From Oscillatoria princeps RMCB-10 (GTDB taxonomy: Bacteria > Cyanobacteriota > Cyanobacteriia > Cyanobacteriales > Oscillatoriaceae), in assembly GCA_019359235.1 (NCBI GenBank), contig JAHHHT010000028.1, forward strand, positions 1 through 64,000: a stretch of DNA of 64,000 nt, in the 5' to 3' direction. Made by a program: the position numbers and the translations under genes. The notes under the pieces were generated by a model. That model was given only the letters and a program-made list of their open reading frames with translations. It ran no database searches and was not told the origin of the DNA. This document shows, one piece after another, positions 28,549 to 36,999 of the stretch (position 1 is its first letter; each line of letters starts with the position of its first letter).

Positions 28549-29067
28549 ATGCCCTCAATGATTAATCCAGGCTTGCAGTACCCTATTTTTGGCTCGGAGA
28601 TTCAGTGTCCCCACTGCCGGCAGACGATTCCGGCACTGACGCTGACGGATACTTATTTGTGCCAGCGTCACGGGGCGTTTGAGGCCAATCCCAATACGGG
28701 GGAACTGATCCATCTCCAGTCAGGACGTCACTGGCGCATGTGGAACAGTGAGTGGTACCGGCAGCACACCCATCCGGACGGGATTCGCTTTGAAATCCAC
28801 GAGGCGCTCGACCGGCTCTACACGCAAGGCTTCCGGGCGACTCGGGTGATTATCGCCCGCCGCTATATGGATTTGATTAGCGGCTATTTGGAGCGCAGCA
28901 CGCCTTGGCGGGGTCAGGGGGAGCTTCAAAAACCCCGTCTCTACGGTTTGCCGGTGGAGTTCAGCCCCGACCCCTCGGAAGATCCCTCCTGGGAGGTGAT
29001 TAATTTTGAGCTGGAAAAAGAGCCGGGTGTGCCGATTCGCTACCCCTATTTCCGCCTGTTTGAGTAG
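28549..29067 (+). CDS. TIGR02652-type cyanobacterial protein with zinc ribbon
   Basis: 172 residues. The N-terminus has IQCPHCRQTIPALTLTDTYL followed by CQRHGAFEANP, four metal ligands of a zinc-ribbon type. The rest (SGRHWRMWNSEWYRQHTHPD; LYTQGFRATRVIIARRYMDL; LYGLPVEFSPDPSEDPSWEV) matches what I recall of the cyanobacteria-restricted TIGR02652 family of unknown function. A TATAAT lies near 28505. Presence in most cyanobacteria suggests a core role. Confidence 0.75.
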   Translation: MPSMINPGLQYPIFGSEIQCPHCRQTIPALTLTDTYLCQRHGAFEANPNTGELIHLQSGRHWRMWNSEWYRQHTHPDGIRFEIHEALDRLYTQGFRATRVIIARRYMDLISGYLERSTPWRGQGELQKPRLYGLPVEFSPDPSEDPSWEVINFELEKEPGVPIRYPYFRLFE

Positions 29068-29166
29068 GGCTCAGCGGTTAGACCGGCGCGGCTTGGACAG
29101 GCGTCTCGCCTGTCCTGCAAGGGGATAATTGACCGCTGACTGTTGACCGCAGACAAATTTTATGTT

Positions 29167-29601
29167 ATGCATCACGCTTCTATCCGCACTGCTAATATTT
29201 ACCGGGCGATGGCGTTCTACGAACAGCTGGGCTTTGCTGTCTGCGAGCGCTTTACCGCCGGGATCACTCTGGCTTGCTGGATGGAAGGGTTGGGCGGGCG
29301 CATTGAGCTGATCCAAATTCCCCAGCCGAAACCGGCACCGGATGCGTTTGAGGACGAGCACTATACGGGTTACTATCATCTGTCTTTTGATCTCACCGGC
29401 ATGACGCCGGATATCCCCGGCTGGCTGAGCGCTTTGCGGGAGCGCTTTGCGCTAGCCGCCGGCGAGCAGCCTGATTTGTTGCAACCCCTGAAGGTACTCC
29501 TGGAGCCAACTCAGCAGATGATTGGCGAGCGCGTTTATGAGGTGGCTTTCATTGCTGACTCTGACGAGTTGCCTCTGGAGTTTATCAGAGTTTTGAGCTA
29601 G
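29167..29601 (+). CDS. VOC (glyoxalase/bleomycin-resistance fold) protein
   Basis: About 144 residues from ATG 29167 (MHHASIRTANIYRAMAFYEQ, then LGFAVCERFTAG); a TTG at 29143 is a less likely start. Pattern typical of the VOC fold: H-x-S-I-R-T near the start, E-L-I-Q-I central strand, HLSFDL, and a final LEFIRVL strand with the metal Glu. It is probably a metal-dependent enzyme or binding protein; the substrate is unknown. A hairpin at 29642-29670 ends the unit. Confidence 0.8.
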   Translation: MHHASIRTANIYRAMAFYEQLGFAVCERFTAGITLACWMEGLGGRIELIQIPQPKPAPDAFEDEHYTGYYHLSFDLTGMTPDIPGWLSALRERFALAAGEQPDLLQPLKVLLEPTQQMIGERVYEVAFIADSDELPLEFIRVLS

Positions 29602-29641
29602 TTGCCAGGGGGCGACACCCCCTACCCCTCATTCCCAGTAG

Positions 29642-29670
29642 GGTGGGTTCCGATCTTAGCGGAACCCACC
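29642..29670 (+). terminator. Terminator-like hairpin after the VOC gene
   Basis: GGTGGGTTCCG and CGGAACCCACC form a perfect 11-bp stem with a 7-base loop, followed by ATTTTGGT. Confidence 0.55.
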
Positions 29671-29781
29671 ATTTTGGTGTGGGGAGGGTGTGGGGGGAAT
29701 TTTTTTGGGTTGGGGGCGGGTGCCGGTGGGGAGCGAGGGGTGGGAAAATAGGGGGGTGGAAATTGATTTTAATTATATCTT

Positions 29782-30270
29782 ATGTTGCGGTTTGTTTCCA
29801 ATCTTTTGAAGGATTTGGCGTGCCGGTGGGGGCTTTGGGCGCTGCTGGGCGCTGTTTTGGGGTTCTGTGTTGCGGTGACGCCACCGGCTGCTGCTGCGCC
29901 GGCTCCTGTGCCGGTGGCTGAGGTAAAAGTGAGTTTGGGGAGCGCTGCGAATGAACTGAAGTTTTTCCCGAACCAGCTGGAATTTGTGGCGGGTAAGCGC
30001 TACAAATTGGTGCTAGACAATCCCAGCCCTCAGAAGCACTATTTTACTGCAAAAGATTTTGCTGATGCCATTTGGACGCAAAAGGTTGAAGCGGGTAAGG
30101 TGGAGATTAAGGGCGCGATTCACGAGCTGGAATTGAAGCCGGGAGCTGTGGCGGAGTGGGTGTTTGTGCCAGAAAAGCCGGGAACTTATTCGCTGCGCTG
30201 TCCGATTCCGGGACACACTGAGGCGGGGATGACCGGCACAATTAAGGTTTCGGCTGGGGAGCCGGTGTAA
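29782..30270 (+). CDS. Cupredoxin-domain (plastocyanin-like) exported protein
   Basis: 162 residues. A signal peptide (hydrophobic WALLGAVLGFCVAVTPPAAA) ends near residue 39. The cupredoxin domain carries the type 1 copper ligands His86 (QKHYFTA), Cys140 (YSLRCPIPGH), His145 and Met150 (C-x4-H-x4-M). The C-x4-H-x4-M spacing differs from classical plastocyanin (C-x2-H-x4-M), so this is a plastocyanin-like relative rather than PetE itself. It is likely an electron carrier or copper protein of the lumen or periplasm. Confidence 0.8.
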   Translation: MLRFVSNLLKDLACRWGLWALLGAVLGFCVAVTPPAAAAPAPVPVAEVKVSLGSAANELKFFPNQLEFVAGKRYKLVLDNPSPQKHYFTAKDFADAIWTQKVEAGKVEIKGAIHELELKPGAVAEWVFVPEKPGTYSLRCPIPGHTEAGMTGTIKVSAGEPV

Positions 30271-30320
30271 TCGCAGGGTGCGTTTCCCACGAAACGCCCC
30301 CTAATGCTGCCGGCATGGCT

Positions 30321-30551
30321 TTACTGCTGCTGCAACAGTTGAAAATACTCATCTCTTGAGATTCCCGCTGTTTTCAGGTTTGTCCTGATAATGGACACCG
30401 GCACTTCATCGTAAGTGGGGATTACAATTGGTCTTGAAATGCCCGCTTTTTTATAGGCCCGATGGCTGCCTTCTTGCCGTGCGAACTCAAACCCTGCGGC
30501 GAGAAAGACTTTTTCCAATTGCAGCCAAGAAATCGGTCTAATTTTTGGCAT
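30321..30551 (-). CDS. hicA: HicA-family toxin
   Basis: 76 residues with the dsRBD-like HicA fold and the catalytic His in GSHRAYKK. The C-terminal half VPVSIIRTNLKTAGISRDEY is typical. HicA is an mRNA interferase held in check by HicB. It starts 2 bases after the hicB stop, so the pair is translationally coupled, with antitoxin first. Confidence 0.85.
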   Translation of the reverse strand: MPKIRPISWLQLEKVFLAAGFEFARQEGSHRAYKKAGISRPIVIPTYDEVPVSIIRTNLKTAGISRDEYFQLLQQQ

Positions 30552-30553
30552 CT

Positions 30554-30823
30554 TCAGGCTCCCACGCTTACAGAATGCCTTTCAATCGCCACCCAGCTAG
30601 GACTCACCCATTTTCCCATCTGCAATTCATAGCCTGTTTCTTCGAGAATTTCTTCTAGGGTGCCCTCTTCTGCTGCGGTGACTAAAAACAGGTGTGCGGC
30701 TTCATCTAAGGCCATTCTTGCTGAGTCTGGCGTATCTCCGGAACTCATCACATCTAGTGGCATCGCGTGGGCTACAAATTGATTCCCTTCTTTCCAGATT
30801 TGAACCGTGTATTCGATATTCAT
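30554..30823 (-). CDS. hicB: HicB-family antitoxin
   Basis: 89 residues from ATG 30823 (MNIEYTVQIWKEGNQFVAHA); a longer reading to 30937 lacks similarity. The partial RNase-H-like HicB fold is visible (MPLDVMSSGDTPDSARMALD, then EAAHLFLVTAAEEG). It lacks an added HTH or RHH DNA-binding domain, so autoregulation would need another factor. Partner of the adjacent HicA. Confidence 0.8.
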   Translation of the reverse strand: MNIEYTVQIWKEGNQFVAHAMPLDVMSSGDTPDSARMALDEAAHLFLVTAAEEGTLEEILEETGYELQMGKWVSPSWVAIERHSVSVGA

Positions 30824-31270
30824 CGTTTGTATCCTGCCATTGTCCCTTGGATCTAGTATAGCATGGATTGCAAGTTGCGGGCAAAGCAAATAGCAAGTGG
30901 GGTGCGTCTCACTTTTGTATGGCTCCGGGAACCCCACCCCCTAACCCCCTTCTTGTGGGCTGGCTTTGTCTTGATAAATGCCCTCTGGGTGCCGGCACGG
31001 CGGGACGCTCTCAGAAAGCCGGTCGTTTGCTAAGACACTTTGTTATAATATAGCAATAGACAGATCGGGAATGGACAGGGCATCTCACTTAGTAGCAGGT
31101 ACAGGGACAGGCGAGACGCCTGTCCTACGTCCTAACCTAAGTGGCTAATGCTATAAGTTTAACTGACACGGGGAAGTTAAGAAGTGCCTGAGGCTAATTC
31201 CCGGTGCCGGTGTCAGAGATAGGATAGGGACAGGCTGGAGATTGAATTAGATGAAAATGGGGAGGTTGTC
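30824..31270. other. Spacer with a CAGGCG palindrome
   Basis: No gene. ACAGGCGAGACGCCTGTCC near 31108 is a member of the dispersed palindrome family. A purine-rich GGGGAGGTTG precedes the Uma2 start. Confidence 0.5.
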
Positions 31271-31831
31271 ATGTCTCTGGAGTTACTCAGACGGCAGTTC
31301 ACGGTAAAAAATTACCAGAAAATGATTGAAGCGGGGATCTTTACGGAAGAGGACAGGGTAGAATTGATCCGAGGGGAGATTATTGAGATGACACCTATTG
31401 GAAGACGGCATGCGGCGTATGTGAACCGATTGGTAGCACTGTTCACCGACTGTCTTGGCAATCGCGCAATAGTGGCTCCCCAAAATCCTGTAGAATTAGG
31501 GTCTAGCTCTCAACCCCAGCCAGATGTGGCGCTGCTGCAACCGCGCCCGGATTTCTACGAGGCTGGACATCCCCAGCCAGAGAATATCTTCCTGTTGGTG
31601 GAGGTGGCTGATACAACGGTTGAATCTGACCGGCTAGTGAAAATTCCGCTCTACGCGGAAGAAGGGATTTTGGAAGTTTGGCTGGTGGATATTAATGAGG
31701 TATGCGTGGAAGTTTACCGGCAACCGGCACCGGGTGGCTACCAGGAGGTGCGCAAGTGCCGGCGGGGTGACAGTTTGTCTTTGCTGGCGTTTCCAGATAG
31801 AATTATTATAGCAGATGAAGTGCTGGGTTAG
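31271..31831 (+). CDS. Uma2-family (DUF820) endonuclease-fold protein
   Basis: 186 residues. Typical Uma2 pattern: YQKMIEAGIFTEEDRVELIR, GEIIEMTPIGRRHA, PQPDVALLQPR, then LLVEVADTTVESDRLVKIPL, YAEEGILEVWLVDI. The PD-(D/E)XK-like acidic residues (PDVAL, VEVAD) are intact. The family is hugely expanded in cyanobacteria and its role is unknown; a link to mobile DNA is inferred. A truncated relative lies at 47516. Confidence 0.85.
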   Translation: MSLELLRRQFTVKNYQKMIEAGIFTEEDRVELIRGEIIEMTPIGRRHAAYVNRLVALFTDCLGNRAIVAPQNPVELGSSSQPQPDVALLQPRPDFYEAGHPQPENIFLLVEVADTTVESDRLVKIPLYAEEGILEVWLVDINEVCVEVYRQPAPGGYQEVRKCRRGDSLSLLAFPDRIIIADEVLG

Positions 31832-31942
31832 GAGAGGGAAGCCGGCTTTTGGGCAGCACCGGCATCTTGCCGGTGTTCCCTATTCAGTTCCCAGGCGATA
31901 GCCCCTGGCTTCCCGTAAATTTGCCTGGGAACGAGGGAACTC

Positions 31943-32326
31943 TCAAGTCTGAGAGCTTTGGCTTTTTTCTGCCTCAATTTTCTGGCGCAGCTTTTCCTCT
32001 ACTTCCTTTTCAATTTTCTGGCGCAGCTTTTCTTCCACTTCTCGCTCAATTTTCTGGCGCAGCCTTTCCTCCATCTCTTTTTCCTGCTGGAGTGGCTTCT
32101 CCTCTAACTCCTGAGAGGCTTGCTTGCTTTTTTTGTCAAGAATTTGCTGGAACAATTCAAATTGCTGCTGCTCCTCCTCTTTAGTTTTTGGGGCGGGAAA
32201 GACTGTCACTTCTGTGTCGGGGCGACGGCGGTGGAAAAGAACGCGCAAAGGCTCTATCTCGTCCCGGTGGGCGAGAGCGTAAGCTTTCAGTTGAGCGTTG
32301 GTCATTTCTTCAAAGTTCGGTGGCAT
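31943..32326 (-). CDS. DUF6887-like protein with long coiled-coil tail
   Basis: 127 residues. The N-terminal 40 (NFEEMTNAQLKAYALAHRDE) fits the small cyanobacterial DUF6887 pattern. Residues 55-125 are a charged coiled coil containing three tandem copies of EVEEKLRQKIE. The coiled coil is longer than I expect for the family, evidently expanded by 33-bp repeats. It overlaps the preceding ORF by 17 bases, suggesting translational coupling and a two-protein system, possibly toxin-antitoxin-like. Confidence 0.65.
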   Translation of the reverse strand: MPPNFEEMTNAQLKAYALAHRDEIEPLRVLFHRRRPDTEVTVFPAPKTKEEEQQQFELFQQILDKKSKQASQELEEKPLQQEKEMEERLRQKIEREVEEKLRQKIEKEVEEKLRQKIEAEKSQSSQT

Positions 32327-32537
32327 CTAAAAACCTCCAGCGTCCATTGGGGTAACCTATTATTTGAAGTTCCTCGCCTGCGAAAATGAAGACAATTCCT
32401 GTTCTAGGATCGAAACGGAAAAGTTGAATGTCCTTGGAGACGTTGGAAAGCATCTGGCAGACTCGCAGGCTGGTTTGTGCTTGGTCGTCAGTTGGGTTAA
32501 TGGCCGGTCCCTCAATTGTGACACAAATATTATAATA
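32310..32537 (-). CDS. DUF6888-like small protein, start unclear
   Basis: The minus frame gives TDDQAQTSLRVCQMLSNVSK, then DIQLFRFDPRTGIVFIFAGE, then ELQIIGYPNGRWRFLDATEL, the pattern of the small DUF6888 proteins that pair with DUF6887. The stop (32310-32312) lies inside the next gene. No ATG, GTG or TTG exists between the upstream stop and the conserved start, and a TATAAT sits where it should be, so either a non-standard start is used or the 5' end has been lost. Confidence 0.5.
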   Translation of the reverse strand, partial: YYNICVTIEGPAINPTDDQAQTSLRVCQMLSNVSKDIQLFRFDPRTGIVFIFAGEELQIIGYPNGRWRFLDATEL

Positions 32538-32713
32538 TCAGCAAGGGGCACCGGCAGAAGTCCACCGGCTATCGGGATAGCCCTATTAGCGGGAAGGGAG
32601 ATATGCGCTTAATCCGCTTTGCCGGCAAGGGGTGCCGGTGTGATTTACGCGCACTGTATTGTGGGTTGTATTCACCGGCAATCAGACGCGCCGGTGGGGT
32701 TAAAGCTTAATTA

Positions 32714-32770
32714 CGAACTTTGGGCTGAAGCCCAACTGCGAACCTTTTTGGGCTAAAGCCCAACTACAAA
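32714..32770. repeat. GGGCTTTAGCCC REP element
   Basis: CGAACTTTGGGCTGAAGCCC, then TTTTTGGGCTAAAGCCCAAC and TACAAAC: two GGGCTNAAGCCC palindromes in tandem. Related copies lie at 32925 and inside the NB-ARC gene at 48925. Confidence 0.8.
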
Positions 32771-32774
32771 CGAC

Positions 32775-32913
32775 GCACCGGCAATCGTGTTGCAGGCACC
32801 GGCAATCGTGTTGCAGGCACCGGCAATCGTGTTGCAGGCACCGGCAATCGTGTTGCAGGCACCGGCAATCGTGTTGCAGGCACCGGCAATCGTGTTGCAG
32901 GCACCGGCAATCC
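32775..32913 (+). repeat. 21-bp tandem repeat GCACCGGCAATCGTGTTGCAG
   Basis: Six identical units start at 32775, 32796, 32817, 32838, 32859 and 32880, with a partial seventh. The array is flanked on both sides by GGGCTNAAGCCC elements. Each unit contains CACCGGCA, the motif enriched genome-wide. Confidence 0.95.
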
Positions 32914-32924
32914 AATCCGCCGGT

Positions 32925-32960
32925 GGGGCTAAAGCCCAACTGCGAACTTTGGGCTGAAGC
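32925..32960. repeat. GGGCTTTAGCCC REP element, second side
   Basis: GGGGCTAAAGCCCAACTGCG followed by AACTTTGGGCTGAAGC. It brackets the 21-bp array together with the copy at 32714. Confidence 0.75.
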
Positions 32961-33066
32961 GCAGCGATAGGTATATAATATTATATGTGGCGCTGGCTTC
33001 TGGCGTGGGTCAGTCCCGGTCTGTTGCAGCTATACTGTGAGTGCGATAATTGTGGGGGGTGTGAGG

Positions 33067-33351
33067 ATGGAAGAACAGCGTCTGGAAGCGTATATCAATC
33101 TGATTGTGGCGCTGCTCAATAGTGCCGGTGGGGAGGAATCCGCCATTTTGCAGGCGCACCCGGATTTGACAGATGCCGGTTTGGTGCCGGTGATGCTGGA
33201 TGTGGCTGAGGATTTGAGAGATCGAGGCGATTTAGACAGCGCTAACCGGCTGATGAATATCGCAGGAAAGCTGCTTGGCGTGTACGCCAAGTTGCCGGCT
33301 CTCTCACAGAAAAAATCTGCCCCACATAAGGGGTTCGGGCGAAAGGTTTAG
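33067..33351 (+). CDS. N-terminal module of a CHAT-type protein, stand-alone
   Basis: About 94 residues from ATG 33067 (MEEQRLEAYINLIVALLNSA, then GGEESAILQAHPDLTDAGLV). This helical module normally heads cyanobacterial TPR/CHAT proteins. Here the frame ends at residue 94 just before the 91-bp array, so it is a truncated gene or a free-standing module. A related N-terminus begins at 34223. Confidence 0.6.
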   Translation: MEEQRLEAYINLIVALLNSAGGEESAILQAHPDLTDAGLVPVMLDVAEDLRDRGDLDSANRLMNIAGKLLGVYAKLPALSQKKSAPHKGFGRKV

Positions 33352-33390
33352 TTGGGGCGGGTTTGGCTAACAAATCTGACATCAGATACA

Positions 33391-33930
33391 AGAAAACGGG
33401 TTTCTTTTGGCAAACAGCGGGAAAACTCAGCTTTTGTCGAGAAGAAACCCGGTTTCTGACTCCCTCGCGGGCTGAGATACAAGAAACCGGGTTTCTTTTG
33501 GCAAACAGCGGGAAAACTCAGCTAGAGTCGAGAAGAAACCCGGTTTCTGACTCCCTCGCGGGCTGAGATACAAGAAACCGGGGTTCTTTTGGCAAACAGC
33601 GGGAAAACTCAGCTATTGTCGAGAAGAAACCCGGTTTCTGACTCCCTCGCGGGCTGAGATACAAGAAACCGGGGTTCTTTTGGCAAACAGCGGGAAAACT
33701 CAGCTATTGTCGAGAAGAAACCCGGTTTCTGACTCCCTCGCGGGCTGAGATACAAGAAACCGGGGTTCTTTTGGCAAACAGCGGGAAAACTCAGCTATTG
33801 TCGAGAAGAAACCCGGTTTCTGACTCCCTCGCGGGCTGAGATACAAGAAACCGGGGTTCTTTTGGCAAACAGCGGGAAAACTCAGCTATTGTCGAGAAGA
33901 AACCCGGTTTCTGGTTGGTTTCTGACTCCA
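33391..33930 (+). repeat. 91-bp tandem repeat, six units
   Basis: Units start at 33391, 33482, 33573, 33664, 33755 and 33846 (exact 91-base period). Each has AGAAACCGGGTTTCTTTTGG, a conserved middle GCAAACAGCGGGAAAACTCA and AGAAACCCGGTTTCTGACTC. The two AGAAACCSGGTTTCT motifs are each palindromic and complementary to each other. Because the middle is also conserved, this is not a CRISPR array. Confidence 0.95.
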
Positions 33931-34222
33931 GAGCGAAGACGTCTCCCCGAAGCGCGGGGAGGGGGTTAGGTGCCGGGTTGCTCCGAGTCATGCGCAGCGC
34001 TATCTATATAATAAGGAGTATGCCGGTGCGAGCGGCAGGGGAAAGCTGGGAGTGTCAATTAACAGGGCAATCTCCCGGGGTATGTGGGAGATTAGCCCAA
34101 CACCGAACTGTCGGAGATTAGCCCAGAGTGCCAGAATACCAGGGCACCCCATAGCGGTGGGGGCTGGGGCGAGGCGAATTGGGTGCCGGTAAACAGTGAG
34201 TGGGATAATTTCGGGGTGAGGG

Positions 34223-35205
34223 ATGGAAGGACAAAAGAACCAAGACTATTATCAGCTGATATACGAACTGCTCGCCAGCCCCAAGGAGCGAGCGGAGGAG
34301 ATATTGAGCGCCCGCCCAGAATTGATAGACGCCGAGTTGGTGAAGCTGATGCGAGTGTCGGCTGCTATCCTGGAGGGCAGGGGTGAGAGGGAGCCGGCAA
34401 ACTGGTTTAAAAATCTTTCTACGCCTTCACCGTCACTAAAGCAGAACTGCTGATACCCTATCGCGAATTGCACCTGTTTCCCCTGCACGCGCTCCCCATC
34501 GAGGAAGAAACTCGCCCCCTCGACATCTTCCCCGGAGGCGTGCGCTGTGCGCCCAGCTGTCAACTGTGGCAAATCGCCCAGCGAAACAGCGCACAAAACC
34601 TGAACCAAGCTGAACCCAATCTGTTCGCCATCCAAAACCCAACGGGAGATTTACCCTTCGCCAATATCGAAGTGGAAGCGATTCGCGCCTACTTGCAGCC
34701 GGCTCATATTTTACCCCAGGAGAGCGCCAGCAAAGACGCCCTCAATCAAGACCCAACAGCAACTTTATTTCGCCTCGCCCGCCACATCCACTTTGCCTGT
34801 TGCGGAACGGTTAATTTTGCATAACAGATGCTTTAAAGCATCATCATGGCGGGTGCGGCTGTAGGGCGGATAGCAATTCAGGTGCATCGGACACCCCGGA
34901 AGAGCCGCCGGCAAACTTACCCGCCGCTTCCGAGTCAACCCGCTACCTCCCCTGGCGAGAGGGCGTGCGGATTGACCTGTACAAATGCTATACTTTAGGA
35001 GAAATATTCGCGCTCAACTTGCGCCGGTGCCGGTTGGTAGCGCTTTCCGCGTGCGAAACTGGCTTGACAGCATTTGACAGCCGGCTGGAAGAATACATCG
35101 GATTTCCCACCGGCTTTTTGTATGCCGGTGCGGTCAGTGTCGTTTGCAGTCTGTGGCGGGTGAGTGACTTGTCAATTTTGGATGCAAGGATTTTGGATTT
35201 TGGAT
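34223..35205 (+). pseudogene. CHAT-domain (caspase-like) protease pseudogene
   Basis: The frame from 34223 encodes the helical N-module (DYYQLIYELLASPKERAEEI; ARPELIDAELVKLM), then shifts near 34415 into CHAT sequence (LLIPYRELHLFPLHALPI; FPGGVRCAPSCQL; LFAIQNPTGDL; VEAIRAYLQPAHIL). The catalytic His region reads HFACCG instead of HFxCHG, so the His is lost, and a stop follows at 34822. Further on, from about 34960, a frame carries IDLYKCYTLGEIF and LVALSACETGLT with the catalytic Cys, then FPTGFLYAGAVSVVCSLWRV. It ends in a copy of the ATTTTGGAT repeat at about 35178. Dead protease. Confidence 0.85.
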
Positions 35206-35284
35206 TGAAAAAGGCAATCCAAACTCATCTCCTATCAAAAGCCCCTCATTACCCCCCGTAGGGTGGGTTCCCTCCTAGCGAGAG

Positions 35285-35367
35285 TCAGAAGAAACCGGGT
35301 TTCTTCTGGTGGGGAAGCGGGAAAACTCTGCTAAAGCACAGCAAGATTCCCGGTTTCTGGCTCCCCA
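35285..35367 (+). repeat. Solo unit of the 91-bp repeat
   Basis: AAGAAACCGGGTTTCTTCTG, GGAAGCGGGAAAACTCTGC and TTCCCGGTTTCTGGCTCCC: same layout as the array at 33391, with a divergent middle. Confidence 0.8.
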
Positions 35368-35497
35368 GCCCCGCCCCTAAACTACCACAAACCGCGCAAT
35401 TTGTCAATACCACCACCGGCAGATTCCCGAACCCCGCCGGCACCCCCCGCAAGCCTATACTAGAAATAGTACAGGCAATCACTTTGGAGGCAAGGAT

Positions 35498-36799
35498 ATG
35501 ACAGTCAATCCAGCCATCATGACAGCCGTCGAACAGCTCGGCTACCGCGTCACCACCGGCGACGTAGCCAGCAGAGCCGGTTTAGAGCTAAATCTCGCAG
35601 AGCGCGGATTGCTAGCCCTCGCTTCCGATGCCGGCGGACACTTGCAAGTCGCAGAAACCGGCGATATCGTCTACCTCTTCCCCAAAGACTTCCGGACAAT
35701 CCTGCGCAGCAAATACCTCCAGCTGCAACTCAAAGAATGGTGGGAAAAAGTCTGGCGAATTCTATTCTACCTGATCCGCATCTCCTTCGGCATCGTTCTG
35801 CTGCTTTCCATCCTCCTGATTTTTCTTGCGATCGCCGTCATCATCATCAGCGCCAATTCCTCCAAAGACAGTGACAGGAGAAGCGACAGCCGCAGCTCAG
35901 GCGGCATGATATTCATGCCCCACTTCTGGTTCGGACCGGACTGGTACTGGTTCCTTTCCTGGGATTATAACAGCCCCCACCCGCACCGGCAATCCGAAAC
36001 CAGAGACATGAACTTCCTGGAATCAGTCTACTCCTTCCTGTTCGGAGACGGCAACCCCAACGCCGGCATAGAAGAGCGCCGGTGGCAAGACATAGCCACC
36101 GCTATTCGCAACAGCAAAGGCGCAGCTGTCGCCGAGCAAATTGCCCCCTACCTCGACGACTTAGGCGCAGGCTTTGGCAAAGAATATGAAGAATACATGC
36201 TGCCGGTGCTCACCCGCTTCAACGGGCGTCCCGAAGTCAGCCCCGAAGGGCAAATCGTCTATCACTTCCCCGACTTGCAAACAGCAGCCCAAGCTCGCCA
36301 TCCCCAGCCGGTATCCCCCTACCTGGAAGAAATCCCCAGACGCTTCAGCAAAGCGACTTCCGGGCAACTCATGCTAGCTGCCGGTTTAGGCATCCTCAAC
36401 TTTGTCGGAGGCTTAGTGCTCGGTTCCCTGCTAAAAGATGGCACAGTAGCCGCACAGCTAGGCGGCTTAGTTGCCTTCGCGCAGTCAACATACTGGCTGC
36501 TGCTGGGCTACGGCACAGCATTCCTCGCCGTTCCCTTAATTCGCTACTTTTGGATACAGTGGAAAACCCGCCAAATTGAAGCCCGCAATCAAACCAGACA
36601 AGAGCGGGCCGATATTTTAACACAGCCCGACGAAACCTTGCAGAAAAAACTGGCATTCGCCCGCCGGTTTGCCGCCGAAAGAATCATCAGCAGCCAGGAT
36701 GTAACCTACACAACCGAAACCGATTTAATAGAGCAAGAGATAGAGCAATCTGCTAAAATAGATGCTGAGTGGCAGCGCCGGCTCAATCCAGAGATGTAG
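35498..36799 (+). CDS. Conserved cyanobacterial membrane protein of unknown function
   Basis: 433 residues. An N-terminal soluble domain looks like a winged-helix fold (GYRVTTGDVASRAGLELNLA, then ERGLLALASDAGGHLQVAET), followed by a strong transmembrane segment at about 86-118 and a Trp-rich stretch (MPHFWFGPDWYWFLSWDYNS). A second wHTH-like domain follows (AYLDD-type to GRPEVSPEGQIVYHFPDLQT), then two more membrane helices (about 290-345) and a charged C-terminal tail. AAAGGAGG-like purines (GGAGGCAAGG) precede ATG 35498. The repeated wing-like domains around a membrane helix suggest a scaffold or regulator; the function is unknown to me. It is flanked by 91-bp repeat units. Confidence 0.75.
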   Translation: MTVNPAIMTAVEQLGYRVTTGDVASRAGLELNLAERGLLALASDAGGHLQVAETGDIVYLFPKDFRTILRSKYLQLQLKEWWEKVWRILFYLIRISFGIVLLLSILLIFLAIAVIIISANSSKDSDRRSDSRSSGGMIFMPHFWFGPDWYWFLSWDYNSPHPHRQSETRDMNFLESVYSFLFGDGNPNAGIEERRWQDIATAIRNSKGAAVAEQIAPYLDDLGAGFGKEYEEYMLPVLTRFNGRPEVSPEGQIVYHFPDLQTAAQARHPQPVSPYLEEIPRRFSKATSGQLMLAAGLGILNFVGGLVLGSLLKDGTVAAQLGGLVAFAQSTYWLLLGYGTAFLAVPLIRYFWIQWKTRQIEARNQTRQERADILTQPDETLQKKLAFARRFAAERIISSQDVTYTTETDLIEQEIEQSAKIDAEWQRRLNPEM

Positions 36800-36815
36800 C
36801 GTTCCGCGCCCCCTG

Positions 36816-36990
36816 ACAAGAAACCGGGTTTCTTCTGGTGGGGAAGCGGGAAGAACTCAACCCCAGTCGAGAATAAACCCGGTTTCTAGCCCCCACGAAG
36901 GCGTTGCCAAAAGAAACCGGGTTTCTTCTGGTGGGGAAGCAGAAATAACTCAACCCCAGTCGAGAAGAAACCCGGTTTCTGACCCCCACG
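36816..36990 (+). repeat. Two tandem units of the 91-bp repeat family
   Basis: Units begin at about 36819 and 36911. Both carry AAGAAACCGGGTTTCTTCTG, CAACCCCAGTCGAGAA and AAACCCGGTTTCT, so this pair belongs to the 35285 subtype. Confidence 0.85.
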
Positions 36991-36999
36991 AAGCGACAC

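Noticed and set aside
29782-30270. Classical plastocyanin (petE)
   Set aside because: Ligand spacing C-x4-H-x4-M and the surrounding sequence differ from plastocyanin, so it is called cupredoxin-like only.
32700-32939. Minus-strand ORF with repeated RCLQHDC units
   Set aside because: It only reflects the 21-bp tandem repeat being a multiple of three.
33391-33930. Regularly spaced repeats suggesting a CRISPR array
   Set aside because: The sequence between the palindromes is conserved in every unit, so there are no unique spacers, and no cas gene is near.
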